From contig JARKUF010000007.1 of NCBI GenBank assembly GCA_029974015.1, positions 1-64,000 on the forward strand: a stretch of DNA of 64,000 nt, given 5' to 3'. A model generated the notes under the pieces. That model was not told the origin of the DNA, searched no databases, and was given only the letters and a program-made list of their open reading frames with translations. Shown here one piece after another: positions 24,247 to 34,374 of this stretch; the stretch's first letter is position 1, and each line of letters opens with the position of its first letter. The DNA comes from Spirochaetota bacterium (GTDB lineage Bacteria > Spirochaetota > UBA4802 > JAGODF01). Position numbers and translations under genes: made by a program.

Positions 24247-24274
24247 ATAATATTTACAATAGAAAAACTGGTAA
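24247..24274 (-). promoter_or_regulatory. Candidate internal promoter for cheR-cheD and downstream genes
   Basis: TTACCA (24274-24269), 16-base spacer, TATTAT (24252-24247) on the minus strand. The 140-base gap before cheR is otherwise empty apart from a small ccacat/atgtgg stem. Confidence 0.5.
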
Positions 24275-24298
24275 TTATTGCATGGATTTCATCATTTT

Positions 24299-25018
24299 TC
24301 ACATCCCCAGGTTTAATACAAGCCTAATTTCTCCCTGGGGGATACCCGAGGACCGGGACAAATCCTCGACGGAATATCCCCTGGCGTAAAGATCGCTTAT
24401 GAGGGCATATTTGTCGCCGGCGCCGTCAAAAATCGCGGAAAGGTCCTTACTGTCATCCCCGTGCGCCGCTTCACGGTCCTCTGGAACATCCGGGGCTCCG
24501 GGGAGCCCCTCCCGCGGAATATCCTTACAACGGGGGTGAAATTCCGGGTCCATCGATTGCCCGGCATAGTTATCCGGAAATGCGGCCCCCCCTTTGTGGG
24601 ATGTTTTTTCCGCAATTTTCCTAATACCGCGGCTGATCGCCCCCGCCCCGCCGCTTAGCACCGATTTAATCGCTTCGAAGGTGTTTACCCGGTTGGGGCC
24701 GCCGAGATCGGCGGGGGCCGCCCCGGACACGGAAGATATCTCTTCTTCAGTCACTTCCATTTTGTCGGTGATACTCAGGCCAAGGCCCTTAATACTCCCG
24801 GAAGCCTGCATCATGCGCTTCATCACCTGTATCTTGCTTTCCAGAAGGGTGATATTCCGTTCCGCCGTCTCGTTGAACTCGCCTATCATCTCCTCCATAA
24901 TGCGGCGGAGTTTTTTCTCCCTGAATTCGGTGGCCTTCCTCTCAAGCTTCAGGCTGATCAGTAAATAGAATATCGCAAACATCGCAGTATTGACAAGTAT
25001 CAACGCAAAAAACTGCAT
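24299..25018 (-). CDS. SwrB/DUF6115-like protein: membrane anchor, coiled coil and HTH
   Basis: 239 residues. A single N-terminal membrane segment (FFALILVNTAMFAIFYLLIS), a coiled-coil stretch (ATEFREKKLRRIMEEMIGEF), a long disordered linker and a C-terminal helix-turn-helix-like segment (YALISDLYARGYSVEDLSRS, then SGIPQGEIRLVLNL). The layout and the position next to FapA, sigma-28, CheD and FlhF resemble SwrB of Bacillus, which helps assemble the flagellar export apparatus, though sequence identity cannot be judged here. It is the last gene before the cheR promoter. Confidence 0.55.
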   Translation of the reverse strand: MQFFALILVNTAMFAIFYLLISLKLERKATEFREKKLRRIMEEMIGEFNETAERNITLLESKIQVMKRMMQASGSIKGLGLSITDKMEVTEEEISSVSGAAPADLGGPNRVNTFEAIKSVLSGGAGAISRGIRKIAEKTSHKGGAAFPDNYAGQSMDPEFHPRCKDIPREGLPGAPDVPEDREAAHGDDSKDLSAIFDGAGDKYALISDLYARGYSVEDLSRSSGIPQGEIRLVLNLGM

Positions 25019-25055
25019 GGCCTTGCACCCCGTGTGTATTTTTCAGCAAAGAGCG

Positions 25056-25367
25056 TTATTTCAGCACGTCTATGAAAAGGCCGAGCTTCTCGTCCCGCAC
25101 CTTTGTTCCCCTCTTTTCTTTGTTCTCCCCGCCGCCCTTTTTCCCTTCCCGGCGGCCTCCGCCCTTCTTTTCCTCGCCCGTGATTATGGCGTGCTCGGTC
25201 TTTTTGTTCTCCTCAAGGCGGTTCGGGGCTTCCCTCGATTTCTGCCCCGATTCCCCGGCCAGCGTCTGCTGCATTTCAGCGGCGGCGGCGCTCCGGCCCT
25301 GCTCCCCCTTCGCCACCTCGGGCATCTGCCCCATGGCGACCTGAAGGTCTATCGGTTTTATCGCCAT
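25056..25367 (-). CDS. Small disordered protein of the flagellar run
   Basis: 103 residues, not recognised. It begins MAIKPIDLQVAMGQMPEVAK and then becomes low-complexity with Lys, Glu and Gly (EEKKGGGRREGKKGGGENK), ending in VRDEKLGLFIDVLK. No signal peptide or membrane segment. It lies 39 bases after the FapA gene. The first lines recall small proteins encoded near FapA in other flagellar clusters, but this is weak. Confidence 0.5.
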   Translation of the reverse strand: MAIKPIDLQVAMGQMPEVAKGEQGRSAAAAEMQQTLAGESGQKSREAPNRLEENKKTEHAIITGEEKKGGGRREGKKGGGENKEKRGTKVRDEKLGLFIDVLK

Positions 25368-25406
25368 AACTTTTCCTCCGACATTTCGCGCCTGGCCCCG
25401 ACGCCC

Positions 25407-27410
25407 TCATCGCCTCCTGGAGCTGGCGCTCCGTCTCGACGGCATAATCCGCGCCTGGTCTTCCTGGAGCTGGGGCGCCTGGTATTCGCCAAACCGCCAG
25501 TTATCGCCCTCCAGGGTTATCTTTATATAGTTATAGGGGTCCTTCACCTCGTACTTTTTGTCCTTAATGAAAATATCTACGCCGGGAAAAAGCGTCTTTT
25601 CCGCGCACACCCGCCCTTTCTGTTGGAGCATACCCAGATAAGCCTTCAACTCTTCAAGTTCCATGGCAAGCTCGCTTTGCCTCATCGTGAGCTTCTGCTG
25701 CTGGGCCTTCATCTTTCCGAGCATTTCTTCCCGGTCCTGCGCCAGTTTTCCTCCTGCGTTATTTTTTTGTATGGTGAGTGTGGTCACATCCTTCTTAATC
25801 TTCTCAAGCTCCTCTTCCACCTGCCTTTTTACCGTGTCCATGTCCGTGAGCTGCTGGTGGACCTTGGGATTGATGCCCACGCGGACCTCGGTTTTGGTCG
25901 ACGCGTCGGCGCCAATGTAACGGGCGTTTACTTCCTCACCGGCCCGGATGCGCCCGCCGACGATCTTCGCCCTCTTGCCATTGCACAACACCTTTCCGCC
26001 GGCATCAATCATGGAGTGAAGTATCCCCTCTGAAACGATAATGTCCTTCTCCGCCACAAGGGAGGCCCCCTGGACAAACTTAGTATAGATGGAACCGCCC
26101 GTAGACTCTATCTTCGCCTCATCACGCCCAACTATGCCCTGGCGGGCGATGATGTCTCCCTCGGCCTCGATGAAGGCCTTCTGGACGGTCCCCTTCACTT
26201 CAACGTTCCCCGCGGCCTTAACGGTGAAGTTGTCCTGTACATTCCCCCCCACCACAACTGAGCCGAGGAACACAATGTTCCCTGTTTCCAGAGAAACGTC
26301 GCCTTTGACGAAGTAGACCGGCTCCACGCTGAGCCTCCCGCCCTGGAAAACCACCTGGCCGTTGATCTCCGCCGTGAGTTCCATTCCGTCCTCGGAAAGG
26401 ATGGTCCCCTTGCCGTGGCGCATGGGGACGTCTTTCCCGTTCCTTGCGGCGAGGACGCGGTTGGTGACGGTGCGGCCCGGAACTCCTTCCCCCGAGGGCA
26501 CCTTCACCGCCAGCACCTGCCCCACCACGACGTTTTCAAGCAGGTCCAGGTCCTTGAAGTCCACGCGTTTTGTTTCCTTGTCCTCCTCGAAACTGATTAC
26601 CGACTTGTCAATCCTCACTTTGTAATCCGTAAAGGCGTCTTTGCCGTGGCGCGGCGGTTCGCCCTCTGCGGCCAGGAGGGGTCTGGTATAGTCCATCGCT
26701 TCAAGGTACTCTCCAATCCCTTTCTCATTGATGCAGGCGACCACTCCGCTGCTCCGGAGAGCGTTCATTACATCGTCAAAATCCATGTTGCGGCCGGCGT
26801 AACGCGGGGCGACGAAATGCACATAAGCCCTCATTTCGTCTTCGGTAACCTCGATCGACATTGTGCCGTCCCATTCCGGCCTCGGCGACCATTCCGCTAT
26901 CTTGACCGGTTTGCCGGAGGCCTTTCGGACCTCCTTTTCTACTTTCTTTAAATCGGCATTGTTGATCTGCATCGCGTAAAGGCGGGTGGTAACATCGTTC
27001 AGGGCGACCAGCCGTCCTTTCCCTTTCGCAGGGGACACGGTTAGCCAGATTCCGGTTTTGAGGACCCGGACCGTAAAGGTGCCATCGACGTTTTTATCTT
27101 TGCGTTCCAGGACCAGATCGCTATCTGAAATGTTCTGGAGCTTCTTTTCGAGCCTGTCGATATCATCATGCTCCGGCAACACAGCCGCCTTCCTTACAAT
27201 GACCCGGTAAGGACGCCTGCCAACACCAAAAAGTCCACCGGTCCCCTTCTGTATCACTTCGTAATCGAGTTCGGAAACCTCAACGCCAAGGTCGTTGGCC
27301 GCCATATCCAGGGCCTGACGCACCGAGTCGGCAAGGACCTCGAGCTCGTCGCCCGGGGCGTCGTCGCCGATTCCGAGGAGAATGTCCTTTACCCTGTTCA
27401 ATCCGTTCAT
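25407..27410 (-). CDS. FapA/DUF342 protein with Jag-N-like N-terminus
   Basis: 667 residues. The N-terminus resembles the Jag-N domain ([20 protein letters not shown] then [17 protein letters not shown]). The long middle is the DUF342 beta-helix: [60 protein letters not shown], a ladder of about 16-residue turns. The C-terminal part is a coiled coil ([20 protein letters not shown], then [19 protein letters not shown]). FapA-type proteins have been linked to flagellar or polar functions in other bacteria. Its start overlaps the sigma gene by 4 bases. Confidence 0.8.
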   Translation of the reverse strand: MNGLNRVKDILLGIGDDAPGDELEVLADSVRQALDMAANDLGVEVSELDYEVIQKGTGGLFGVGRRPYRVIVRKAAVLPEHDDIDRLEKKLQNISDSDLVLERKDKNVDGTFTVRVLKTGIWLTVSPAKGKGRLVALNDVTTRLYAMQINNADLKKVEKEVRKASGKPVKIAEWSPRPEWDGTMSIEVTEDEMRAYVHFVAPRYAGRNMDFDDVMNALRSSGVVACINEKGIGEYLEAMDYTRPLLAAEGEPPRHGKDAFTDYKVRIDKSVISFEEDKETKRVDFKDLDLLENVVVGQVLAVKVPSGEGVPGRTVTNRVLAARNGKDVPMRHGKGTILSEDGMELTAEINGQVVFQGGRLSVEPVYFVKGDVSLETGNIVFLGSVVVGGNVQDNFTVKAAGNVEVKGTVQKAFIEAEGDIIARQGIVGRDEAKIESTGGSIYTKFVQGASLVAEKDIIVSEGILHSMIDAGGKVLCNGKRAKIVGGRIRAGEEVNARYIGADASTKTEVRVGINPKVHQQLTDMDTVKRQVEEELEKIKKDVTTLTIQKNNAGGKLAQDREEMLGKMKAQQQKLTMRQSELAMELEELKAYLGMLQQKGRVCAEKTLFPGVDIFIKDKKYEVKDPYNYIKITLEGDNWRFGEYQAPQLQEDQARIMPSRRSASSRRR

Positions 27411-28207
27411 CCGATGATATTGGATTTAATGCGCCCCAGACGCCCCCGGAGCCTCATGATCGCCTTCGTATGGAGCTGGGAAACCCGGCTCTCCGTGACG
27501 TCCAAGACTTCCCCGATTTCCTTGAGGGTGAGGTCCTCATAATAATAGAGGACGATCACCTTTTTTTCCTTGTCCGGGAGCTTTTTTATGGCTTCAATTA
27601 TGTAGTCCCGTATCTCCTCCTTCTCTATGAGGACGTCGGGATTCATGTTCTCCGGCGCCTCCAGGGTCTCCAGAATCGAGAGCTCATCATTGTCGTCCCC
27701 CATATACCAGATATCGTTGAGAGACAGAAGGGAAGTTCCCGAAAGCTTGTTAAGGAGCGATTGAAATTCGTCGCCGGAAATACCCATCTCCCGGGCGATC
27801 TCTTCGTCCTCAACGGTCCTTCCCAATTTGTTTTCAAGTTCGGTAATGACCTGTTCAATCTGCTTCGCCTTCTGCCGTATGGACCGGGGTATCCAGTCGA
27901 TTGAACGAAGCTCGTCGAAGATGGCCCCCCGGATTCGGGTCATGGCATAGGTTTTGAACTTGATCCCCCGGTTGGGATCGTACTTGCTGATGGCGTCGAT
28001 CAAGCCGAAGACCCCATAGGAGACCAGGTCGTCGAACTCGATGCTCTGTGGCAGGGCAATCGATATCTTCCCGGCGACGTATTTTATGAGCGGGGCGTAC
28101 TTGATGACGAAGTAGTCCCTGATCTCCTGGCTCTTGGACTTGTAGTACTTCTTCCAGAGATCGTCCTCGCCAATGCTGTCATATTCCTTGAATTTTTCGC
28201 TGTTCAT
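27407..28207 (-). CDS. fliA: Flagellar sigma factor (sigma-28, FliA/WhiG)
   Basis: 266 residues. Region 2: [56 protein letters not shown]. Region 3: [20 protein letters not shown]. Region 4: [20 protein letters not shown] with [18 protein letters not shown]. This is the flagellar class of sigma factors and would read the TAAAGAAT-N11-GCCGATAT promoter before flgM. It lies among flagellar genes after flhG, and its stop overlaps the FapA start. Confidence 0.95.
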   Translation of the reverse strand: MNSEKFKEYDSIGEDDLWKKYYKSKSQEIRDYFVIKYAPLIKYVAGKISIALPQSIEFDDLVSYGVFGLIDAISKYDPNRGIKFKTYAMTRIRGAIFDELRSIDWIPRSIRQKAKQIEQVITELENKLGRTVEDEEIAREMGISGDEFQSLLNKLSGTSLLSLNDIWYMGDDNDELSILETLEAPENMNPDVLIEKEEIRDYIIEAIKKLPDKEKKVIVLYYYEDLTLKEIGEVLDVTESRVSQLHTKAIMRLRGRLGRIKSNIIG

Positions 28208-28228
28208 AAGAGATCGCCACCTGGTGTA

Positions 28229-28768
28229 TTAGTCTTTCTCGTCCCTGCGGATCATGGTCCGAATCGCTTCGGCGATGATCTTCGGCTCGTATTTGACGGT
28301 CTTTTGCTCCGACATAAAATGCTTACCGAGGGAGCCGACATCCCCATCGGTGCGGGATTCATAGCTCTTGAAATCCCCCGCCCTGAACGGTTCGAACTCT
28401 TTCTTGAGGCCCTCGTCGGTCCGGGGAACACCATCCTCGGCGGGGGCTTCCCCGGGGGTTTCTCCGGCGGTATCTTCCTTCTTTGAAGAGGCCTCGATTT
28501 CCTCACCCCCTCCGCCCTCTCCGTCAGGCGCGGGGACGTCAAAAACATCCAGCACCTCTGGAACGAAGCGCCGGAGGATTAGGATTGCGCCGTATCCAAT
28601 TCCGGCGAAGACCAGTGTAATTATCAGGGAAGTAAAAAGCGCGTTGCCCGCGGAGTTTCCCGACAAAAGGCCGGTAAGCAGGGAGAGCACCATGGCGGTG
28701 ACGCCGAAGATGACGGCGCTTTTCAGCTCAAGGGCCAAACTGCCGTATGTTCCCAATCTGAATGTCAT
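28229..28768 (-). CDS. Membrane protein of unknown function in the flagellar run
   Basis: 179 residues, not recognised. Two N-terminal membrane segments (LKSAVIFGVTAMVLSLLTGL and LFTSLIITLVFAGIGYGAIL), a disordered Glu/Gly/Pro linker and a C-terminal helix with YEPKIIAEAIRTMIRRDEKD. It sits between flhG and the sigma gene with gaps of 34 and 21 bases, so it is part of the operon. Small membrane proteins occur at this place in other spirochaete clusters; no function is known to me. Confidence 0.6.
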   Translation of the reverse strand: MTFRLGTYGSLALELKSAVIFGVTAMVLSLLTGLLSGNSAGNALFTSLIITLVFAGIGYGAILILRRFVPEVLDVFDVPAPDGEGGGGEEIEASSKKEDTAGETPGEAPAEDGVPRTDEGLKKEFEPFRAGDFKSYESRTDGDVGSLGKHFMSEQKTVKYEPKIIAEAIRTMIRRDEKD

Positions 28769-28802
28769 GGCGCCGCCTTTCTCTTATTGCCGCCCCTTTT
28801 CA

Positions 28803-29669
28803 TTAATCCTCCTCGCCCCCGCTGGAACGGAAGAGGTTCTTGAAAAAACCCGGCAGGCCCGATGCCTTCCCGCTTTCAGTTTCCTTGTTGATGATGCGGT
28901 CCGCAATAAGCGACACGCATATCGAAGCCTTCGACTTGGGGTAGCTCACTATAAAAGGCTTCTGGTTTCTCACCGACTTCGGCACTGCGATGTCGTCGAA
29001 AACGAAACCGAGGTTTTCCACCTTCACGTTCAAAAACTGCCCGGCGATGTTTATCACCCTCTGGGAGACCCTCCGCCCTTCCGCCACGGATTGGACCCGG
29101 TTGACGATGAGTTTGATTGACTTGTCCGGGGCCTGGGCGGCGATGGATTTGATTATGCCGTACGCGTCGGTGATGGCCGTTGGCTCCGGCGTCGTAACCA
29201 CAATCACCTCATCGGCCGCCAGGACGAAGGACAGGACGTTCTGGGACACTCCGGCGCCGGTATCGATAATCATGTAGTCGTCGGAATCGAGCTCACCAAC
29301 GGACTCGATGAAGTCCGAGCGCTGCTTCGTGTCCAGGTTCGCGAGCTGGTGAAATCCCGATGCTCCGGCGATGATTTTTATGTTCTCCGGGACTTCTATT
29401 ACGATTTCCTTGAGCTTCTTCTTCCCCTTGATGACGTGATACAAATTGTACTTCGGGATGATGCCCAGCATCACGTTCACGTTAGCCAGGCCCAGGTCCG
29501 CATCCAGGAGCGTAACTGTTGCCTCTTTTCGGGCCAGGGCGATGGCGGTGCTCACCGCCAGGCTCGATTTACCCACTCCCCCCTTGCCGCTGGCGATAGC
29601 GATGGTTTTTGTCTTCTTGACCTGCCGGTTTTCGAGCACCAGCTTTCTCAGATTGGTCGCCTGGTCCAC
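28803..29669 (-). CDS. flhG: FlhG/YlxH MinD-like ATPase
   Basis: 288 residues. N-terminal DQATNLRKLV resembles the activator helix that stimulates FlhF. Deviant Walker A IAIASGKGGVGKSSLAVS, then LLDADLGLANVNVMLGI, and DDYMIIDTGAGVSQNVLS. FlhG controls flagellar number or placement with FlhF. The final residues KASGLPGFFKNLFRSSGG form an amphipathic membrane-targeting tail. It follows flhF by 15 bases. Confidence 0.93.
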   Translation of the reverse strand: MDQATNLRKLVLENRQVKKTKTIAIASGKGGVGKSSLAVSTAIALARKEATVTLLDADLGLANVNVMLGIIPKYNLYHVIKGKKKLKEIVIEVPENIKIIAGASGFHQLANLDTKQRSDFIESVGELDSDDYMIIDTGAGVSQNVLSFVLAADEVIVVTTPEPTAITDAYGIIKSIAAQAPDKSIKLIVNRVQSVAEGRRVSQRVINIAGQFLNVKVENLGFVFDDIAVPKSVRNQKPFIVSYPKSKASICVSLIADRIINKETESGKASGLPGFFKNLFRSSGGEED

Positions 29670-29684
29670 GTACCGCCTCCTTAC

Positions 29685-31049
29685 TCAGTTGATTGCCGGG
29701 CCGAACATCAGGTTCACCAGCTTGTCCGGGTCAGCTAAAACGATGTCGTTGGGCACTTCCTGGCCATTTGTATAGTACGATATGGGTTTCTTAAACCTGT
29801 CCGCCACATCGATCACATTTCCAATATGACTGGTTTCATCCACCTTTGTTATAATAATACTATCAAAATGTATTTTGTCAAACGATTTGAATATCTCATG
29901 AATGTCAGCTTTTCTGGTATTGGCCCCCACGCAGAGGATTTTTTCGAAATCGTACTCCACCAGGTCCGCAAAGCTCTTAATTTCCGAGATTTTAAGCTCG
30001 TTTCGGTGGCTTCGCCCCGAAGTGTCTATCATGATGATTTCAGATTTCTCTTTTTCCAGAAGGGCCTTGAACTCCTTCTGGTCGTTTACCGCATGGACCG
30101 GAATTTTCATGATTTCGGCGTACTTCTTAAGCTGCTCCGTCGCCGCTATCCGGTAGTTGTCAAGTGTTATAAAAGACACAGTGTGGTCCTCCCGGAGCGC
30201 ATAGATGGCGCCGAGCTTCGCCATAGTGGTCGTTTTCCCCACCCCCGTGGGGCCGAAGAACATTATTACCTTCTTCTTGTGGCCCAGATTGTAGGGGCCG
30301 CTGGTGACGATCTTGCTTTTTAAAAGGTCCCTGAGGCTCTTCTCTATCTTGTACTTGTCCCGGAGGTCGTCCCTGCTTATGGAGTTCTTCAGCTCCTGCA
30401 TCAGGGTACAGCATTCGTCGAGATCGTAATCGTTGTTTTTCAGGATTGTCCTATACGGGTCCAGAAAGCGGTCTTCCTCGGCGGGCTGGCCCTGGGCAGG
30501 TTTCGCGGCGTCCTTCTGCGAACGGATGAAACTGTGCAGGGTTTCCCTCATCTCGCTAAACTCCTTTTCCAGCTTTCGCAGGGCCGCAAAGTCGCCCCGG
30601 TCCAAAACAGCTTCATCCTGTTCCGGTCTCTCCACACTGGATACGTCAACTCCGGCTGCGCGCGTCGCCCTGGCCGTTCCGCTAATCACGGTTTCCGAAA
30701 CGGCGGGGTTCTCCTCCCGGGCCCGAAGTGGCGCCTTCGGGGCCGCCGGGGCAATCTCTTCCCGGCCCAGGGAGGAAAGGATCCTTCCTGCAAGGATATT
30801 CCGTTCCGCCTCCGTGTCCCCCACCCGTATGTCTATGCTTCCCTTCTTTTCGGGAATGCGGGACAACACCTTTTTTTCCTGGATGGCGGCCGTAAGCTCA
30901 ACCACATCGCGGGCAAAAAACTTGGAGTTTAAAAGCCCCCCCTCTTTCACGTATTTGTGGCTAATGGGTATGGCGTCGTCTCCATGCTCCATCTTGAGTT
31001 TCATCATGGCTTCGTTGTAGGTCTTGGCTTTGATCTTCACGTACCTCAT
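29685..31049 (-). CDS. flhF: SRP-type GTPase FlhF
   Basis: 454 residues. N-terminal MRYVKIKAKTYNEAMMKLKM is the FlhF B-domain start; a linker of about 200 residues follows. G domain: FFGPTGVGKTTTMAKLGA (P-loop), VSFITLDNYRIAATEQLKKY, IIMIDTSGRSHRN and IIITKVDETSHIG. FlhF places flagella and recruits export components at the pole. The ATG at 31049 follows GGAG by 8 bases; a longer frame is unsupported. Confidence 0.95.
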   Translation of the reverse strand: MRYVKIKAKTYNEAMMKLKMEHGDDAIPISHKYVKEGGLLNSKFFARDVVELTAAIQEKKVLSRIPEKKGSIDIRVGDTEAERNILAGRILSSLGREEIAPAAPKAPLRAREENPAVSETVISGTARATRAAGVDVSSVERPEQDEAVLDRGDFAALRKLEKEFSEMRETLHSFIRSQKDAAKPAQGQPAEEDRFLDPYRTILKNNDYDLDECCTLMQELKNSISRDDLRDKYKIEKSLRDLLKSKIVTSGPYNLGHKKKVIMFFGPTGVGKTTTMAKLGAIYALREDHTVSFITLDNYRIAATEQLKKYAEIMKIPVHAVNDQKEFKALLEKEKSEIIMIDTSGRSHRNELKISEIKSFADLVEYDFEKILCVGANTRKADIHEIFKSFDKIHFDSIIITKVDETSHIGNVIDVADRFKKPISYYTNGQEVPNDIVLADPDKLVNLMFGPAIN

Positions 31050-31083
31050 TGGCGGATCTCCTTGCTCCTTTTGTTCTCCCGGC

Positions 31084-33186
31084 TCAAGCCGCGCTCGGCA
31101 CCAGGACCGACGCGGCAACGTGTATCTTGATATTCGGCGCTATTTCGTTGTACGACAGGACCGCGGGATCGGCAAGCTCACGCTCCAAAAGCGCAAAGGT
31201 GACGCTGCGGATATGGGGCGACACCAGAAATACCGGCGACGCCACCGACCCCTTCGCCCGATTGTACGCGGAGAGGAACGATTTCACGATCATCTCGTGG
31301 CTCTCCGGGTCAAGCCCCAGGACGCGCCCCTCCACGGGGTCGTCGTGTATTGAGGACCTTATCATATTTTCAATATCAGGGTCCACGGTGATCACCCAGA
31401 GCTCTCCGGAACGGTCGGCGTGGTCCTTGCAGATCTGCCGCGCAAGGGACGTCCGGACGTACTCCGTCAAAAGCCCCGGGTCTTTGGAATACATAATGTA
31501 GGTCGAGAGGGTTTCGAGGATGGTCACCATGTTGCGTATGGAAACCCGCTCGCGCAAAAGGTTCTGGAGGACCTTCTGGATTTCCCCCAGGCTCATCTTC
31601 TTCTCGGTCACCAGCTCGTTGATGACGGCTGGATAGTCGTTCTTGAGATTGTCGATGATCTGCTGGACCTCCTGGCGTCCCAGTATCTCATCGGCATGTC
31701 GCTTAATTATTTCAGTAAGGTGCGTAGCTATTATAGTGGGGCAGTCCACCACGGTATATCCCCGGCGCTCCGCAAAGTCGCGCTGGTCGGTGTTTATCCA
31801 GAGGGCCTTCAGATGAAACACGGGCTCTGTGAACTCGTCGCCTTCGAGCTTTTCCGACACTTCCCCGGGGTTCATCGCCATGAGCTTTCCCACCTGGAGG
31901 TCTCCCCGCCCGAGTTCGACCCCCTTGACAAGTATGGAGTACTCCTGCGGCTCCAGCTCCATGTTGTCCCGTATCCTTATGGGAGGCACGATGAGCCCCA
32001 TCTCAAGGGCGCTGCGTTTGCGTATATTGGTGATGCGGTCCAGGAGGGTCCCGCCCTGCTCCGGGTCCACCAGGGGAATTAAGCTGTATCCGATCTCCAC
32101 TTCAAGGGTGTCCACATGGACCAGGGGAAGCACCGATTCGGGCTTGTGCTCCCGCATGGCGGCCTCCCGCTCCTCGCTCTTCACTTTGGTAATCTCGTCC
32201 TCCTTTGACTGCTGGAGAACATAGGCAAGGGCCCCGATTCCGGCGGCAAGAACGATGAGCGAAATCTTCGGAAACCCCGGAATGAAGACGGCGCCGCCCA
32301 GGGCGGCTGCGGTCATCCACAGCGCCCGCGGCTGGGACCCGAGTTGTGCGGCCAGGTCCTCGCCGAGGTTTTCTTCGGAAACCGCACGGGTGACGATAAT
32401 ACCGGTCGCCGTGGTGACCATGAGGGACGGGATCTGTGACACGAGGCCGTCGCCGATGGTGAGGAGCGTATAGGTCCTTAGGGCCACATCGAAGGTTTCG
32501 CTTCTCATTATCATCCCTATGATGAAGCCGCCTATGATGTTAATGAGGGTGATGACGATGCCTACCTTTACATCGCCCTGGACAAACTTCGAAGCTCCGT
32601 CCATGGCCCCGTAGAAATCCGCCTCACGGCGTATCTCCCCGCGGCGCTTCCTCGCCTCATCCTCTGCGATGACGCCGTTTGAGAGGTCGGAGTCGATGCT
32701 CATCTGTTTCCCCGGCATGGCGTCCAGGGTAAACCGGGCCGCAACTTCAGCGGTCCGCGTGGCGCCCTTGGTGATGACGATAAACTGCACCGCCACGAGG
32801 ATGATGAAGATGAGAAAACCCACCACGTAATTTCCACCCACGACGAACTCCCCGAAGGCCCGGATGATCTTCCCGTCGAAGGACGCCCCCTGAAGGAGGA
32901 TGAGCCTCGTGGACGAAACGTTCAGGGCCAGCCTGAACACCGTCGATATAAGGAGAAGCGAAGGAAAAACCGAGAAGTCGAAAGACCTCGGCACGTACAT
33001 GACGATGAGGAGGATTAGAATGCCGCTCATCACGCTGAGGGCCATTAAAAAATCGAGCAGAAAAATCGGGATGGGGATGACGAGCATCATGACCACGACG
33101 ATGACGCCGATGCCTATGAGCACGTCGGTTTTCTGCATCCACGCGAGGTTGGAAGATAAAAGCGATAAGCCGCGCGGTTCCGCCAT
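31084..33186 (-). CDS. flhA: Flagellar export protein FlhA
   Basis: 700 residues. Eight N-terminal membrane segments, beginning VLIGIGVIVVVMMLVIPIPI. The family signature is VFRLALNVSSTRLILLQG; a conserved cytoplasmic loop follows (KRRGEIRREADFYGAMDGAS). The C-terminal half is the cytosolic ring domain (IRDNMELEPQEYSILVKGVE, RGYTVVDCPTIIATHLTEII). FlhA forms the nonameric export gate and docks substrates. The gap to flhB is 15 bases. Confidence 0.97.
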   Translation of the reverse strand: MAEPRGLSLLSSNLAWMQKTDVLIGIGVIVVVMMLVIPIPIFLLDFLMALSVMSGILILLIVMYVPRSFDFSVFPSLLLISTVFRLALNVSSTRLILLQGASFDGKIIRAFGEFVVGGNYVVGFLIFIILVAVQFIVITKGATRTAEVAARFTLDAMPGKQMSIDSDLSNGVIAEDEARKRRGEIRREADFYGAMDGASKFVQGDVKVGIVITLINIIGGFIIGMIMRSETFDVALRTYTLLTIGDGLVSQIPSLMVTTATGIIVTRAVSEENLGEDLAAQLGSQPRALWMTAAALGGAVFIPGFPKISLIVLAAGIGALAYVLQQSKEDEITKVKSEEREAAMREHKPESVLPLVHVDTLEVEIGYSLIPLVDPEQGGTLLDRITNIRKRSALEMGLIVPPIRIRDNMELEPQEYSILVKGVELGRGDLQVGKLMAMNPGEVSEKLEGDEFTEPVFHLKALWINTDQRDFAERRGYTVVDCPTIIATHLTEIIKRHADEILGRQEVQQIIDNLKNDYPAVINELVTEKKMSLGEIQKVLQNLLRERVSIRNMVTILETLSTYIMYSKDPGLLTEYVRTSLARQICKDHADRSGELWVITVDPDIENMIRSSIHDDPVEGRVLGLDPESHEMIVKSFLSAYNRAKGSVASPVFLVSPHIRSVTFALLERELADPAVLSYNEIAPNIKIHVAASVLVPSAA

Positions 33187-33201
33187 TCCCTTGCTCCTCC
33201 G

Positions 33202-34374
33202 TTACCCTTCCCTCTTGAAATCGAACCGGCCGATCCGGAACAGTTCCGAATACACCAGGGAAACGGCATAGAAGAGGTCGTCGGGGACAGAGTCGCCCAC
33301 TTCCAGCCTTTTGCAGAGTTCCCGGGCCAGGGGCCGGTTTTCAACCATATATATGTCGTGCTGCTTCGCTATCTCCCTGATTCTGAGGGCCATGCTGTCG
33401 GTGCCCTTGGCGATAAGCTGCGGGGCCTCCATGGCGAGGCTGTCAAAGCGCAGGGCCGCCGCGTAATGGGTCGGGTTGGTGATCACCACATCGGCCTTGG
33501 GGACTTCGCGTATCATGTTTTTCATGACTATTTCCCGCTGCATTTCACGCAACCGCGCCCGGATGTGGGGGTCCCCCACGGTTTCCTTCCACTCTTCCTT
33601 CAACTCCTGCTTGGTCATCTTCAGGGACTCCATAAATTCACGTTTTTGAAAATAATAATCAGGAACAGAGAGGACCAGGAGCAGTGCGGCGGACCAGAGT
33701 ATTATTTTTAACGAAGTGACCGATATTATTTTCAGCGCCATTGCCACGGACACGTCGGGAGTGCGCAGTATATCATCATAGTCGTTGACGATGACGAGAT
33801 AGGCCACGAAGCCTATTGCCAGGACCTTGAAAACCGACTTAAAGAGGTTCATGGCGACCTGCTTCGAAAAGAACACCTTCTTCATGATCGTCCCGGGGTC
33901 GAATTTCAGCTTCGTAATGTCGAACTTCAACGGATGCGCCGAGAACTGAAACCCCACCTGGATGGCTTCGCCGAACACCGCCGCCACAGAGGCGGCGGCG
34001 AAAATGGGAAGAAGCACTTTCCCCGATTCCAGGGCGGCGCGGAGAAATTCCTTCATAATGCTTCCCCGGGTAAGGGAGAATGTCGAAAAAGAAGCCATGT
34101 AGAACTTTGTCATCCTCGCCATGCTGTCGTAGATCCACGCCCCGATAAATACGATCACCAGAAAACTGAATATCACCACCACGGCCTGGGAAAGTTCCTG
34201 GGTCTTCGCTACCTGCCCCTTCTCCCGGGCCTCCCGGAGTTTCTTCTCCGTGGGCTCCTCGGTGCGCCCCTCGTCTTCGGCGGCAAAGAGCTGAAGGTCG
34301 AAGCGGAAGCCCTCGATCTCAACATCGGGTCCGGCTGCCCGAAGCGTTTGTTTCCAGTACGGTTCGTTCATCAT
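33202..34374 (-). CDS. flhB: Flagellar export switch protein FlhB
   Basis: 390 residues. A cytoplasmic start with EPTEKKLREAREKGQVAKTQ, four membrane segments, and the self-cleavage site ADVVITNPTHYAAALRFD (Asn-Pro-Thr-His intact). FlhB cleaves itself and switches export from rod-hook to filament proteins. The N-terminus is about 30 residues longer than usual (MMNEPYWKQTLRAAGPDVEI, then EGFRFDLQLFAAEDE). Its ATG overlaps the fliR end by 4 bases. Confidence 0.97.
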   Translation of the reverse strand: MMNEPYWKQTLRAAGPDVEIEGFRFDLQLFAAEDEGRTEEPTEKKLREAREKGQVAKTQELSQAVVVIFSFLVIVFIGAWIYDSMARMTKFYMASFSTFSLTRGSIMKEFLRAALESGKVLLPIFAAASVAAVFGEAIQVGFQFSAHPLKFDITKLKFDPGTIMKKVFFSKQVAMNLFKSVFKVLAIGFVAYLVIVNDYDDILRTPDVSVAMALKIISVTSLKIILWSAALLLVLSVPDYYFQKREFMESLKMTKQELKEEWKETVGDPHIRARLREMQREIVMKNMIREVPKADVVITNPTHYAAALRFDSLAMEAPQLIAKGTDSMALRIREIAKQHDIYMVENRPLARELCKRLEVGDSVPDDLFYAVSLVYSELFRIGRFDFKREG

